Positions 36,567 through 45,312 of a stretch of DNA of 64,000 nucleotides are shown piece after piece. Within the stretch, counting starts at the first letter, position 1. Every line of letters starts with the position of its first letter. A program made the position numbers and the translations under genes. The stretch is taken from the NCBI RefSeq assembly GCF_002979655.1, contig NZ_PCPG01000009.1, forward strand, positions 56,409 to 120,408, in the 5' to 3' direction. The stretch is from Microbacterium sp. MYb45. Its GTDB lineage: Bacteria > Actinomycetota > Actinomycetes > Actinomycetales > Microbacteriaceae. The notes under the pieces are model-generated. The model made no database searches. It was not told where the DNA came from and saw only the letters and a list, made by a program, of their open reading frames with translations.

Positions 36567-37598
36567 TCAGGCGAGGCGCGCGGGCGGAGCGGTGCTCTCG
36601 CGTGCCGTGAGCACCGGCGTCGGACCCTCGACGCTGGGCAGGTTCACTCCCGCCTCGATCTGCTGCAGCAGGAGAGTGGCGGCGCGCTCGCCGAGTTCGA
36701 AGGTGTCTCGGGTCATCGCCGTGATCGACGGGTTGATCAGTCCGGCGATGACGGAGTCGTCGAACGAGGCGAGGGAGACGTCGCGCGGCACGGCACGGCC
36801 CATCTCCTGGGCGACGCGGAGGCCTGCGACCGCCATCACGTCGTTGTCGTAGACGATCGCGGTCGGCTGCTGCCGACCGGAGAGCAGCGAGCGCGTGACC
36901 GCCGATGCTCGTGCGGGCGAGAAGTCCGTGATGATGACCTCCCCCTCGACGCCGTCGGTCCTCATGCGCCCGAGCACCTCGGCACGCAGGCGCGTGTGCT
37001 CGAGTTCGGCCGGGCCGGCGACGTAGGCGATGCGGGTGTGCCCGAGGGCGACCAGGTAGGAGAAGAGCGTCTCGGCCACCGTGTCGTCGCCGATCCAGAC
37101 GCTCGGCACGGAGCCCTCCGGCGAGGGCTCGGAACCGATCATCACGGCCCGGGCGTCGAGGGCTTCGATGCGCCCGACGCGGGGATCGTCCTCGCGGGGG
37201 TCGATGAAGATGAAGCCGTCGACCTGGTTGGAGGAGCGCCACTGTCGGTGCACTTCCATCTCCTCGGCGATGTCGCTGACGAGGCGGAGCTGCAGGCTGA
37301 CCTTGCTCTCCGACAGCCGTGACTCGATGCCGGCGATGAGGTCGGTGAAGAACGCCTCGGATCCCAGCGACCGTGCCGGGCGGGCGAGGGCGAAGCCGAC
37401 GGTGTTGGCGCGCGCTCCGACCAGCGCTCGAGCAGCCGAGCTCGGCTGCCAGCCGTTCTCTTCGACGATGCTGAGGATGCGCTGCCTGGTCTCGTCGCTC
37501 ACGCCGGGGCGGCCGTTCAGCGCGAAGGAGACGGCACCGGGAGAGACCCCTGCCATGCGCGCGATGTCGGCGATGGTGACGCGTTTCGCCGGGGTCAT
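36567..37598 (-). CDS. LacI-family repressor of the mannoside locus
   Basis: A 343-residue repressor. VTIADIARMAGVSPGAVSFALNG is the helix-turn-helix and ALVGARANTVGFALARPAR the hinge and core entry. VDGFIFIDPREDDPRV and DVSLASFDDSVIAGLINPSITAM are typical of the ligand-binding core. Two operators (37613 and 37665) lie between it and the GH38 gene, and two more lie before the transporter and GH-A genes. That is consistent with local control of the whole locus and autoregulation. Confidence 0.92.
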   Translation of the reverse strand: MTPAKRVTIADIARMAGVSPGAVSFALNGRPGVSDETRQRILSIVEENGWQPSSAARALVGARANTVGFALARPARSLGSEAFFTDLIAGIESRLSESKVSLQLRLVSDIAEEMEVHRQWRSSNQVDGFIFIDPREDDPRVGRIEALDARAVMIGSEPSPEGSVPSVWIGDDTVAETLFSYLVALGHTRIAYVAGPAELEHTRLRAEVLGRMRTDGVEGEVIITDFSPARASAVTRSLLSGRQQPTAIVYDNDVMAVAGLRVAQEMGRAVPRDVSLASFDDSVIAGLINPSITAMTRDTFELGERAATLLLQQIEAGVNLPSVEGPTPVLTARESTAPPARLA

Positions 37599-37612
37599 AG
37601 TCCCTCACCATA

Positions 37613-37626
37613 CTTGATCGATTTAG
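37613..37626. promoter_or_regulatory. LacI-type operator proximal to lacI
   Basis: CTTGATCGATTTAG matches CTNNANCGNTNNAG and lies 14 bases upstream of the lacI start on the minus strand. It is a likely autoregulatory site. Confidence 0.65.
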
Positions 37627-37664
37627 TCTCGCGGAAGAAGTGACGATGCGTTTAGACTTGGCTA

Positions 37665-37678
37665 CTAGATCGTTTTAG
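37665..37678. promoter_or_regulatory. LacI-type operator upstream of the GH38 gene
   Basis: CTAGATCGTTTTAG matches CTNNANCGNTNNAG and lies 75 bases before the GH38 start. It is the second site in the lacI/GH38 divergent region, 52 bases from the first centre to centre (about five helical turns), so looping is possible. Confidence 0.65.
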
Positions 37679-37753
37679 TAAATCCGATAGCATCAACACG
37701 GCGTCGCCTGTCGCGCCGCGGACCAGCACTCACCGTCGAGCCCGGAGATTCCC

Positions 37754-40700
37754 ATGCATGACGACACCTCTCTCACCGTCGGCCGCGTCAAGCGAGTCCT
37801 CGAGGAGCGCATCCGCCCGGCGATCCACTCGGCCTCCGTGCCGCTGGACGTCGCGATCCACGAACTGCCCGGCGAGCCGATCGCTCCGGCCGAGGGGCTC
37901 GCGCTCGGTTACGAAGCCGGGACCGTCGGCGCACCCTGGGGCCCGGCGTGGGGCACCACCTGGTTCAAGCTCACCGGGCGCGTGCCCGCCGAATGGGCCG
38001 GACGCCGCGTCGAGGCGCTCATCGACCTCGGATTCGACGTGAACATGACGGGCTTCCAGTGCGAGGCGCTCGCGTACCGTCGCAGCGCCGCAGGGTCCGA
38101 CCCGATCCCGGTGAAGAGCATCAACCCCCGCAACCAGTGGGTGCCGATCGCCGAGGCGGCCGCGGGCGACGAGCCCGTGGAGCTGTACCTCGAGGCGGCA
38201 TCCAACCCGGTGCTGCTCGACTACCACCCCTTCCTGCCGACGCAGGAGGGCGACATCCTCACCTCCTCGAAGGAGCGCCTCTACCGCGCGCGCCGGATGG
38301 ACCTGGCCGTGTTCGAGCAGGAGGTCTTCGATCTGTCGCTCGACCTCGAGGTGCTGTTCGAGCTGCAGGCCGAGCTGCCGGCGACGTCGCCGCGCCGCAT
38401 GCGCATCCTGCAGGCGATGGACGACGCCCTCGACGTGCTCGATCTGCAGCGCATCGTGGCGACGGCACCCGACGCCCGCGCCCGCCTCGCCGACGTGCTC
38501 GCCGCGCCCGCCGAGGCCAGCGCGCACCGCATCTCGGCCGTCGGCCACGCGCACATCGATTCCGCGTGGCTGTGGCCCGTACGCGAGACGATCCGCAAGG
38601 TCGCGCGCACCACCTCGTCGATGACGACGCTCATCGAGGAGCAGCCCGAGTTCCAGTACGGCATGTCCAGCGCGCAGCAGTACGCCTGGATCAAGGAGCA
38701 TCGCCCCGAGGTGTGGGAGCGGGTCAAGGCCGCGGTCGCCGCCGGGCGTTTCCTGCCGCTCGGTGGCATGTGGGTCGAGTCCGACACCGTGATGCCGACG
38801 GGCGAGTCGCTGGTGCGGCAGTTCTCGCACGGGCAGCGGTTCTTCGAGCGCGAGTTCGGCATCCGGTCGAAGGGCGTCTGGCTGCCGGACAGCTTCGGGT
38901 ACTCGCCCGCCCTGCCGCAGCTGATGCGCCGTGCCGGGTTCGAGTGGTTCTTCACGCAGAAGATCTCGTGGAACCAGCAGAACGTCTTCCCGCATCACTC
39001 GTTCCTCTGGGAGGGCATCGACGGCTCGCAGGTGTTCACGCACTTCCCGTCGATGGACACCTACAACTCGCAGCTGAGCGGCATGGAGGTCGCGAAGGCC
39101 TCGCGCCAGTTCAAGGAGAACCGACTCAGCTCGCGGTCGATCGCACCGGTCGGCTGGGGCGACGGCGGCGGCGGCACGACCCGCGAGATGACGGGCAAGG
39201 CCGAGCGCCTGCGCGACCTCGAGGGCAGTGCACAGGTCGTGTGGGAGCACCCGGACGTCTTCTTCGATGCCGCCAAGGCCGAGCTGCCGCATCCGGCGGT
39301 CTGGGTCGGCGAGCTGTACCTCGAGCTGCACCGTGGCACGCTCACCAGCCAGCACGCCACCAAGGCGCTGCACCGCTGGGCCGAGCATGCGCTGATCGAG
39401 GCCGAGCTGTGGGCCGCGACGGATGCGGTGCGCACCGGCGCCGCGTATCCGCAGGCCGAATTCGACCGGCTGTGGCAGGCCGTGCTGCTGCATGAGTTCC
39501 ACGACATCCTGCCCGGCACCTCGATCGCGTGGGTGCATCGGGAGGCGGTCTCCGTGCTGAGCGACGTGCTGTCGGATGCCGAGGACATCTCCCTCGCCGC
39601 TCGCCGTTCGCTCGCCGGCGAGGGCGACCGCGAGCTGCAGTTCGAGCCGACATCGGTCGGGCGCGGACGTGCGCTCGGGGCGGCGTTCGTCGCCGAGCCG
39701 ACCGCGGCGCCGGTCTCACTCACCGAGGAGAACGGCGGGTGGCGACTCGAGAACGAGCTCGTCTCCGTGCTGGTGTCGGCCGAGGGCCTGATCGTGTCCG
39801 CCATCGACAAGGCCAGCGGTCGCGAGGCGGTGGCCGAGGGCAAGGCCGCGAACCTCTTCCAGCTGCACCAGGACTTCCCGAACATGTGGGACGCGTGGGA
39901 CATCGACCGGTACTACCGCAACAGCGTCGACGACCTCACCGCGGTCACGTCGATCGAAGCGTCGATGGTCGGCAGGGCCGCGCGGATCGTGGTCGTGCGT
40001 CCGTTCTCGGAGTCCACGATCGAGCAGACGATCATCCTCCAGCCCGGGTCGCGCACCGTGCTGCTGCGCAACGAGATCGACTGGCACGAGACCGAGAAGC
40101 TGCTCAAACTCGCGTTCCCGCTCGACATCCAGGCCGCGCACACCGACGCCGAGACCCAGTTCGGCTACCAGTCACGCGTCACGCACACGAACACCAGCTG
40201 GGAAGCGGCGAAGTTCGAGACCTCGATGCACCGCTTCGTGCTCGTGCGCGAGCAGGACTTCGGCGTCGCCCTCGTCAACGACTCGATCTACGGGTACGAC
40301 ACCTCGCGGGAGGTGTCCGACGACGCGGTGACGACGACGGTGCGGCTGTCGCTGCTGCGGGCCCCGCGCTTCCCCGACCCCGACACCGACCACGGCCACC
40401 ACGAGATCGAGGTCGGCTTCGTGATCGGAGCGGATGCCGCGGTCGCGACGGCCGAGGGTATCAGGATCAACGCGCTGCCGAGCGTCGTGCGTGGTGCGCG
40501 TGAGGTCGAGCCGCTGGTTTCTGTGCAGGGCGACGGCATCGTGGTGTCGGCGGTCAAGCTCGCCGACGACGGCTCCGGTGACGTGATCGTGCGCGTGTAC
40601 GAGGCGCTCGGGCGCCGTGCGGTCGGCGAGCTGGCGGTCGGCTTCGAGCACCGAGAGGTGCGCGAGGTGAGCCTGATCGAGGACGACATCGATGACGCGC

Positions 40701-40762
40701 GGGTCGGCGGCGAGCTGCGACTGCGCCCGTTCGAGGTGCGGACGCTGCGCATCGTGCGCTGA
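37754..40762 (+). CDS. GH38 alpha-mannosidase
   Basis: A 1002-residue class II alpha-mannosidase. The zinc-binding and catalytic motifs are plain: HAHIDSAWLWPVRET (about residue 265) and the nucleophile aspartate in WLPDSFGYSPALPQL (about 375), with QKISWNQQNVFPHHSFLWEGIDG downstream. A beta-sandwich C-terminal region follows. The N-terminal 250 residues are the ancillary domain seen in bacterial GH38. No signal peptide, so it trims imported mannosides in the cytosol. It is divergent from lacI and probably derepressed with it. Confidence 0.95.
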   Translation: MHDDTSLTVGRVKRVLEERIRPAIHSASVPLDVAIHELPGEPIAPAEGLALGYEAGTVGAPWGPAWGTTWFKLTGRVPAEWAGRRVEALIDLGFDVNMTGFQCEALAYRRSAAGSDPIPVKSINPRNQWVPIAEAAAGDEPVELYLEAASNPVLLDYHPFLPTQEGDILTSSKERLYRARRMDLAVFEQEVFDLSLDLEVLFELQAELPATSPRRMRILQAMDDALDVLDLQRIVATAPDARARLADVLAAPAEASAHRISAVGHAHIDSAWLWPVRETIRKVARTTSSMTTLIEEQPEFQYGMSSAQQYAWIKEHRPEVWERVKAAVAAGRFLPLGGMWVESDTVMPTGESLVRQFSHGQRFFEREFGIRSKGVWLPDSFGYSPALPQLMRRAGFEWFFTQKISWNQQNVFPHHSFLWEGIDGSQVFTHFPSMDTYNSQLSGMEVAKASRQFKENRLSSRSIAPVGWGDGGGGTTREMTGKAERLRDLEGSAQVVWEHPDVFFDAAKAELPHPAVWVGELYLELHRGTLTSQHATKALHRWAEHALIEAELWAATDAVRTGAAYPQAEFDRLWQAVLLHEFHDILPGTSIAWVHREAVSVLSDVLSDAEDISLAARRSLAGEGDRELQFEPTSVGRGRALGAAFVAEPTAAPVSLTEENGGWRLENELVSVLVSAEGLIVSAIDKASGREAVAEGKAANLFQLHQDFPNMWDAWDIDRYYRNSVDDLTAVTSIEASMVGRAARIVVVRPFSESTIEQTIILQPGSRTVLLRNEIDWHETEKLLKLAFPLDIQAAHTDAETQFGYQSRVTHTNTSWEAAKFETSMHRFVLVREQDFGVALVNDSIYGYDTSREVSDDAVTTTVRLSLLRAPRFPDPDTDHGHHEIEVGFVIGADAAVATAEGIRINALPSVVRGAREVEPLVSVQGDGIVVSAVKLADDGSGDVIVRVYEALGRRAVGELAVGFEHREVREVSLIEDDIDDARVGGELRLRPFEVRTLRIVR

Positions 40763-40810
40763 GGCTCGGTTCCCGTTGTGGTCGCCGGGCGGGTGCGCGA
40801 CGATGGCGGG

Positions 40811-41221
40811 ATGGCGAGCATCGACGACGTGCGGGCGATCGCCCTTGCGCTCCCCGGAGTTGAAGAGGTGGTGAGCGGCCACACCGGTGAGGCCGCGTTC
40901 CGGGTTAAGAGCGGGCAGTTCGCCTGGCTCCGCGGCCCGAGCGCGACCGACCTGCGGCAGCTCTCCGAGCTCGGGCGCGAGTGGCCCGCGGGAGAGGTGC
41001 TCGCCGTGCGCGTCGCCGACCTCGAGGAGAAGGAGGCCCTGCTCGCCGCGGAGCCCGACGTGCTCTTCACGATCCCGCACTTCGACGGCTACCCCGGGCT
41101 GCTCGTTCGCCTCGACGCCGTCGACCGCGATCGCCTGGAAGAGATCGTCACCGATGCCTGGCTGGTGCGGGCACCCGCCGGGGTGGCGAAGGAGTGGCTC
41201 GCGGAGCACGGGCTGGGCTGA
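40811..41221 (+). CDS. MmcQ/YjbR-family protein
   Basis: A 136-residue protein of the YjbR fold. ALALPGVEEVVSGHTGEAAFRV is the family opening, and LFTIPHFDGYPGLLVRLDAVD with a late DAWLVRAP completes the DNA-binding-like fold. The biochemical role is unknown. The ATG at 40811 was chosen because the family starts with DDVRAIALALPG. It follows the GH38 gene by 48 bases and may be cotranscribed. Confidence 0.85.
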   Translation: MASIDDVRAIALALPGVEEVVSGHTGEAAFRVKSGQFAWLRGPSATDLRQLSELGREWPAGEVLAVRVADLEEKEALLAAEPDVLFTIPHFDGYPGLLVRLDAVDRDRLEEIVTDAWLVRAPAGVAKEWLAEHGLG

Positions 41222-41329
41222 GGCGCGCGTCGGCGGGCGACGATCCGCCGTGCCGGTGACGATATTCGGAGGGAACCGCCCCTGTTCTTCGGCGAATCGT
41301 CCGGTGGTCGGCGAATCGTCAGGGCGTGC

Positions 41330-41917
41330 TCAGGCGGGATCGAGTCGCAGCACTTCGGGGGACTCTCCGCCGGCGAGGTCGTCGGCGATACGGATGCTGC
41401 GCGCCAGCTCATCGAGCGCGCCGACCAGCGTGCCGAACCGCTCCTTGTCGCTGCACACCGCGGTCAGCGTCACCAGATGCGTACCCGTGTCCCAGGTGTA
41501 GGTCGCGAAGGGCGGCGACGTCGGCGAGGGCGGCATCGGCACGAGCAGCTTCTCGCCCACACCGAGCCGGGTGGGGAAGGACTCCGTGTCGTCGTAGTCC
41601 ATCGGCATCGAGGCTCGGGCGATCCGCACGTCGGGCGTCAGGACCTGCGCGGTCGCCATCGCCACGACCAGCTCCGGTTCGGCCTTCCAGGTCCACACCA
41701 GCACGCGGCCGTCCGCCCGCTTCATCAGCATCGGCGCCGCCTGACTCATCGCCCACGCGCCGAACCGCGATCCGGGGCGCTCGGTCGCGCCGACGGCCGC
41801 ATTGACCTGGCCCAGCAGCATCCGGATCGCCGCCTTGCGGTGCCGGCGGCCCTTCCATCCGAGCGAGTCCGTCACGGGAATCCACAGCTGGGGATCGGCG
41901 TCGGCAGTCAGTCGCAT
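41330..41917 (-). CDS. hypothetical protein
   Basis: A 195-residue soluble protein with mixed alpha/beta character. There is no signal peptide or membrane helix, and no motif I recognise. A basic start, WKGRRHRKAAIRMLLGQVNAAVG, precedes a middle with strands such as GRVLVWTWKAEPELVVAMATAQ. Codon use is like its neighbours. It is divergent from the first glycosyltransferase gene (42043) and faces the MmcQ-type gene. Confidence 0.65.
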   Translation of the reverse strand: MRLTADADPQLWIPVTDSLGWKGRRHRKAAIRMLLGQVNAAVGATERPGSRFGAWAMSQAAPMLMKRADGRVLVWTWKAEPELVVAMATAQVLTPDVRIARASMPMDYDDTESFPTRLGVGEKLLVPMPPSPTSPPFATYTWDTGTHLVTLTAVCSDKERFGTLVGALDELARSIRIADDLAGGESPEVLRLDPA

Positions 41918-42042
41918 GGCTCCACGCTAACGGCTGAGGCTGAGGGATGCCCGGTACGCCTCGGCCGTCCGCGCAGGGCGCTCGGGTAGAGTGGCCAGCG
42001 CCCGACCAGGGCTTTCCCTTGGCCGCCACATCGTAAGGCTGC

Positions 42043-43275
42043 ATGTCTGTGACTCCCTCCGACGATCCGATCGATCCGTCGAGCGGCCCCGCCGCCGAAC
42101 CCGCGCCCCGCCCGTTGAAGATCGTGATCGGCTGCGACACTTTCGCGCCCGACATCAACGGCGCCGCCCGCTTCGCCGAGCGCCTCGCCGCAGGCCTCGT
42201 GCAGCGCGGACATGACGTGCACGTCGTCGCCCCCAACCAGGCCTACCGCCGCGCGCAGCCGCGCACCGAGGTCATCGAGGGCGAGCCGATGACCCTGCAC
42301 CGGCTGCCGTCGGTGCGCTGGGCTCCCCACGACTGGCTCCGGTTCGTGTGGCCCTGGCGCTCGAAGCACTACGCCCGCCAGGTCATCGACCGGGTGCAGC
42401 CGGACATCGTGCACATCCAGTCGCACATCGTGATCGGCCGCGGCCTCGCCTACGTCGCCCATGAGCGCGGCATCCCGGTCGTCGCCACCAACCACGTCAT
42501 GGCCGAGAACATCCTCGATCACACGACCATGCCGAAGTTCATCGATGACCTGGTCCTGAAGTTCGCCTGGGCCGACGCCAAGCGCACCTTCGACCTGACT
42601 CGAGCGATCACCACCCCGACCCGCCGCGCGGCCGACTTCCTCGAGAAGACCGTCGAGGTGGAGGGTGTGATCCCCGTCAGCTGCGGCATCGACCGCACGC
42701 AGTACACGCCGGTGATCGCCCCGCGCGACAAGAACCGCATCGTCTTCGTCGGCCGACTCACCGCCGAGAAGCAGGTCGAGGTCATCCTCAAGGCGATGAC
42801 GAAGCTCGACCCGGCGCTCGAGACCACGTTCGACATCGTCGGCGGCGGCGACCAGCGCAAGCAGCTGGAGCACCTGGCCGCGCAGCTCGGTCTCGCCGAC
42901 CGGGTCACGTTCCACGGGCGCACCACCGACGAGGAGCTCCGGGCGCTGCTGTCCCGGGCGAGTCTCTTCGTGATCGCGTCGATCGCCGAGCTGCAGTCCA
43001 TCGCGACGATGGAGGCCATGGCGTCGGCGCTGCCGATCGTCGCGGCGGATGCCGTCGCCCTCCCGCACCTCGTGCACGACGGCGAGAACGGCTACCTGTT
43101 CGAGCCGGGCAACGTCGATGCGCTCGCCGCCCGCCTGACCGATGTGCTCACCGCGGAACCTGCGGAGTACGAGCGGATGCAGCGCGCATCGCTCGACGGT
43201 GTCGCGATCCACGACATCAACCGCACCCTCGACACCTTCGAGGCGCTGTACCGCGACGAGCCGCTGCCGGAGTAG
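42043..43275 (+). CDS. GT4-family glycosyltransferase
   Basis: A 410-residue GT-B fold enzyme. KIVIGCDTFAPDINGAARFAERLA is the N-terminal acceptor-side loop, RIVFVGRLTAEKQVEVILKAM opens the donor domain, and the EX7E motif appears as ELQSIATME followed by ALPIVAADAVALPHLV. Retaining enzymes of this type move mannose or glucose onto lipids or glycans. A disordered proline-rich N-terminus of about 25 residues precedes the domain. The TAG stop lies 13 bases before the first of two mini-ORFs that separate it from a second GT4 gene. Confidence 0.9.
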   Translation: MSVTPSDDPIDPSSGPAAEPAPRPLKIVIGCDTFAPDINGAARFAERLAAGLVQRGHDVHVVAPNQAYRRAQPRTEVIEGEPMTLHRLPSVRWAPHDWLRFVWPWRSKHYARQVIDRVQPDIVHIQSHIVIGRGLAYVAHERGIPVVATNHVMAENILDHTTMPKFIDDLVLKFAWADAKRTFDLTRAITTPTRRAADFLEKTVEVEGVIPVSCGIDRTQYTPVIAPRDKNRIVFVGRLTAEKQVEVILKAMTKLDPALETTFDIVGGGDQRKQLEHLAAQLGLADRVTFHGRTTDEELRALLSRASLFVIASIAELQSIATMEAMASALPIVAADAVALPHLVHDGENGYLFEPGNVDALAARLTDVLTAEPAEYERMQRASLDGVAIHDINRTLDTFEALYRDEPLPE

Positions 43276-43276
43276 C

Positions 43277-43396
43277 GAGTAGCCCGCCATGCACAGTGTC
43301 CCCCTCGGATCACGGCGCCGCGACGCGTCAGCGGCGGAGTAGCCCGTCATGCACAGTATCCCCGTCGGCACACGGCGCCGCGACGCCTCGGCGACG
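43277..43396. repeat. two tandem copies of a 60-bp unit between GT genes
   Basis: Units 43277-43336 and 43337-43396 are direct repeats with an exact 60-base period. A third partial unit, through GAGTAGCGCGCCATGCAC, runs into the second GT start. Each unit holds GAGTAGC, 6 bases and an ATG. Confidence 0.9.
43289..43342 (+). CDS. candidate 17-residue mini-ORF, copy 1
   Basis: An ATG opens MHSVPLGSRRRDASAAE and stops at TAG. The GAG TAG at its end overlaps the GGAG ribosome site of the next copy. The basic RRRD centre is shared with copy 2. It starts 13 bases after the stop of the first glycosyltransferase. It may be a translational coupling peptide or a small product; nothing proves expression. 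Confidence 0.45.
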   Translation: MHSVPLGSRRRDASAAE

Positions 43397-43402
43397 GAGT
43401 AG
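43349..43402 (+). CDS. candidate 17-residue mini-ORF, copy 2
   Basis: An ATG opens MHSIPVGTRRRDASATE and stops at TAG, 6 bases before the second glycosyltransferase start. GGAG lies 9 bases before its ATG. Compared with copy 1 it has four substitutions, all conservative or mild (V/I, L/V, S/T, A/T), plus three silent changes and no frameshift. That pattern is what translation under selection would leave. Confidence 0.45.
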   Translation: MHSIPVGTRRRDASATE

Positions 43403-43408
43403 CGCGCC

Positions 43409-44638
43409 ATGCACATCGTCTTCTTCGGCGATCAGCACCTCGACTCCCTCGGCGGAGCGCAGGTGTCGATGCGGCTCCAGCGGGAGTTCCTCGAACGCGC
43501 CGGACACACCGTCACGGTCGTCGCGCCGAAGATGCACGGCTCGCGCTCGTCGACGGGCACCCACGGCGGGGCGTACGTCGACCTCCCCTCGACGCCGATC
43601 ACGCTCGACCGCGAGTACTCGATGACGTGGCCGGGGCGCGCGACCGACCGCTTCCTCGACAGGGCGATGACCCGTCGTCCCCCGGTGGATCTGGTGCACG
43701 TGCAGGCCGATTTCTGGGGCGCGTTCATCGGGCATCGCTACGCCCAGCGCCATGGCATCCCGGTCGTGCACACGATGCACAACCGCGTCGATGTCGGGAT
43801 CGCGGCCGTCACTCCGCTGCATCGCCCCGTGCTCGCCGTGTTGAACGCCTGGCGCGGCGGCGCGATGCGCGGGATCGGCGACCCCGCGCGGGGCGTGGAC
43901 GGCTGGTCGTTCCTGCGCGGCCTCGCCGCCGGAGCATCCGCCGTGACCGCGCCGTCGACGCATTTCGCGCGACGCCTCGAGCAGCACGACGTGTTCCCGC
44001 GGGTCGACGTGATCTGGAACGGCATCGACGATGACCTGCGCGCACAGACGCTCGCTGCGCGACCGGCGGCCCGGGAGCCCGGACGGCCCCGCTTCGTCTG
44101 GCTCGGACGGATGAGCCCTGAGAAGCGCCTGCTTCCGTTCCTCGACGCGTTCGTCGCCGCGGGCATCGACGCGGAACTCGAGATCATCGGCGGCGGAGGG
44201 CAGCGGGCCGCGGCCGAGAAGATCGTGCGCGGCCACGACGGCGTGCGCTTCGCCGGACGACTGACCTACCCGCAGACCCTGGAGCGGATCGCCGCCGCCG
44301 ACGCGCTCGTGCAGACGTCGATCGGCTTCGAGACCCAGGGGATGACGCCGTTCGAGGCGGCCACGCTCGGCACGCCCTCCGTGATCTGTGACCCCGACAT
44401 CGCGGCGGAGCTCGGCGGGGGGCTGTGGGCGGTTCCGGATGCCGGCGCCACCGCATCGGGCCGGGAGCTCGAGGCCCGACGACTCGCTGCGCTCACGGAG
44501 ACCCTGCGGTTGGCCGCATCCGACATCGCCGCAGGCACCGCACCGACGCCGGTTCCCGAGGTCGCCGAGGCATTCCGCCAGTCATCGCGCACGGCCGCCA
44601 TGGTCGAGGTCTACGAGCGGGTGCTCGCCCGGCGCTGA
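43409..44638 (+). CDS. GT4-family glycosyltransferase
   Basis: A 409-residue GT-B enzyme. HIVFFGDQHLDSLGGAQVSM is the N-terminal loop, PRFVWLGRMSPEKRLLPFLDAF opens the donor domain, and ETQGMTPFE is the EX7E motif. The start codon lies in a third partial copy of the 60-bp repeat, and GGAG sits 9 bases upstream. It probably works with the first GT4 enzyme in one glycolipid or polysaccharide pathway (inference from pairing). The first five residues, MHIVF, align with MHS(V/I)P of the mini-ORFs. Confidence 0.9.
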   Translation: MHIVFFGDQHLDSLGGAQVSMRLQREFLERAGHTVTVVAPKMHGSRSSTGTHGGAYVDLPSTPITLDREYSMTWPGRATDRFLDRAMTRRPPVDLVHVQADFWGAFIGHRYAQRHGIPVVHTMHNRVDVGIAAVTPLHRPVLAVLNAWRGGAMRGIGDPARGVDGWSFLRGLAAGASAVTAPSTHFARRLEQHDVFPRVDVIWNGIDDDLRAQTLAARPAAREPGRPRFVWLGRMSPEKRLLPFLDAFVAAGIDAELEIIGGGGQRAAAEKIVRGHDGVRFAGRLTYPQTLERIAAADALVQTSIGFETQGMTPFEAATLGTPSVICDPDIAAELGGGLWAVPDAGATASGRELEARRLAALTETLRLAASDIAAGTAPTPVPEVAEAFRQSSRTAAMVEVYERVLARR

Positions 44639-44662
44639 TGCGGGGAGGTGGGGCGCCCGCGA

Positions 44663-45265
44663 TCAGACGAATCGCAGGAACGCGATGCCGACCCAGCTGA
44701 AGATCATCCCGAGGGCACCGGCGCCCGCGATGCCGATCGCGACGCCGGCGAGAAGGCGCGGACCCGGGCGACGCGCGGCGATGATGCCCAGCACGAGCGC
44801 CACGAGGTAGGCGAAGAAGGAGATCACGCCGATCGCCTCATCGATCGCGTAGGCGGATCCGTACCCGAAGTTCGACGTGTAGATCAGGAGTCGGACGATC
44901 GAGGAGATGAGGTTGACCGCGAGTGTGATGACGGCGATCACGAACGCGGTCCGCCCGAGCGCGCTGCCCGCCGGTGCGTCGGGAGCTGCCGCCGCGGCCG
45001 GCCACGACGCGGGCTGGCCCGGCGCCCCGGCTGGGTAGGCCGCAGCTGCGGGCTGGCCCGAAGCCCCGGCCGGGTAGGCCGCAGCAGCGGTCGGGTAGGC
45101 CGTCGGATGCGCGGGGGCGGCGGTCGGATGCGTGGGAGCAGCGGGAGCAGCGGGAGCAGCGGGGGTCGATGGCGGCGCACTGGACGCGTGGGTCGGGAAC
45201 GTATGCGTGCCGGGGTATTGCGGATCGGCGGGCAGGTGCGCGGGAGGCTGCTGGGGCTCGCTCAT
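44663..45265 (-). CDS. proline/alanine-rich membrane protein (DUF4190-like)
   Basis: A 200-residue protein. The first 95 residues are a low-complexity tail with repeats such as AAAAYPAGA-GQP, and three to four helices follow: AFVIAVITLAVNLISSIVRLL, AIGVISFFAYLVALVLGIIAA and LAGVAIGIAGAGALGMIFSWV. This resembles DUF4190-type actinobacterial proteins, where the tail is cytoplasmic. Function unknown. GC-rich repeats in the tail codons make length variation between strains likely. Confidence 0.75.
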   Translation of the reverse strand: MSEPQQPPAHLPADPQYPGTHTFPTHASSAPPSTPAAPAAPAAPTHPTAAPAHPTAYPTAAAAYPAGASGQPAAAAYPAGAPGQPASWPAAAAAPDAPAGSALGRTAFVIAVITLAVNLISSIVRLLIYTSNFGYGSAYAIDEAIGVISFFAYLVALVLGIIAARRPGPRLLAGVAIGIAGAGALGMIFSWVGIAFLRFV

Positions 45266-45312
45266 GACGACGAGCGTAGCCGTGGCGCCCGCGATTCGCA
45301 CGGGGAGGGGAT

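Noticed and set aside
41282..41327. Direct repeat TCGGCGAATCGTC occurring twice
   Set aside because: Two short copies between convergent genes with no dyad and no obvious role; likely chance or a minor duplication.
43296..43625. 109-codon alternative frame over the mini-ORF region
   Set aside because: It is serine- and arginine-rich, runs into the GT4 gene in another frame and has no ribosome site.
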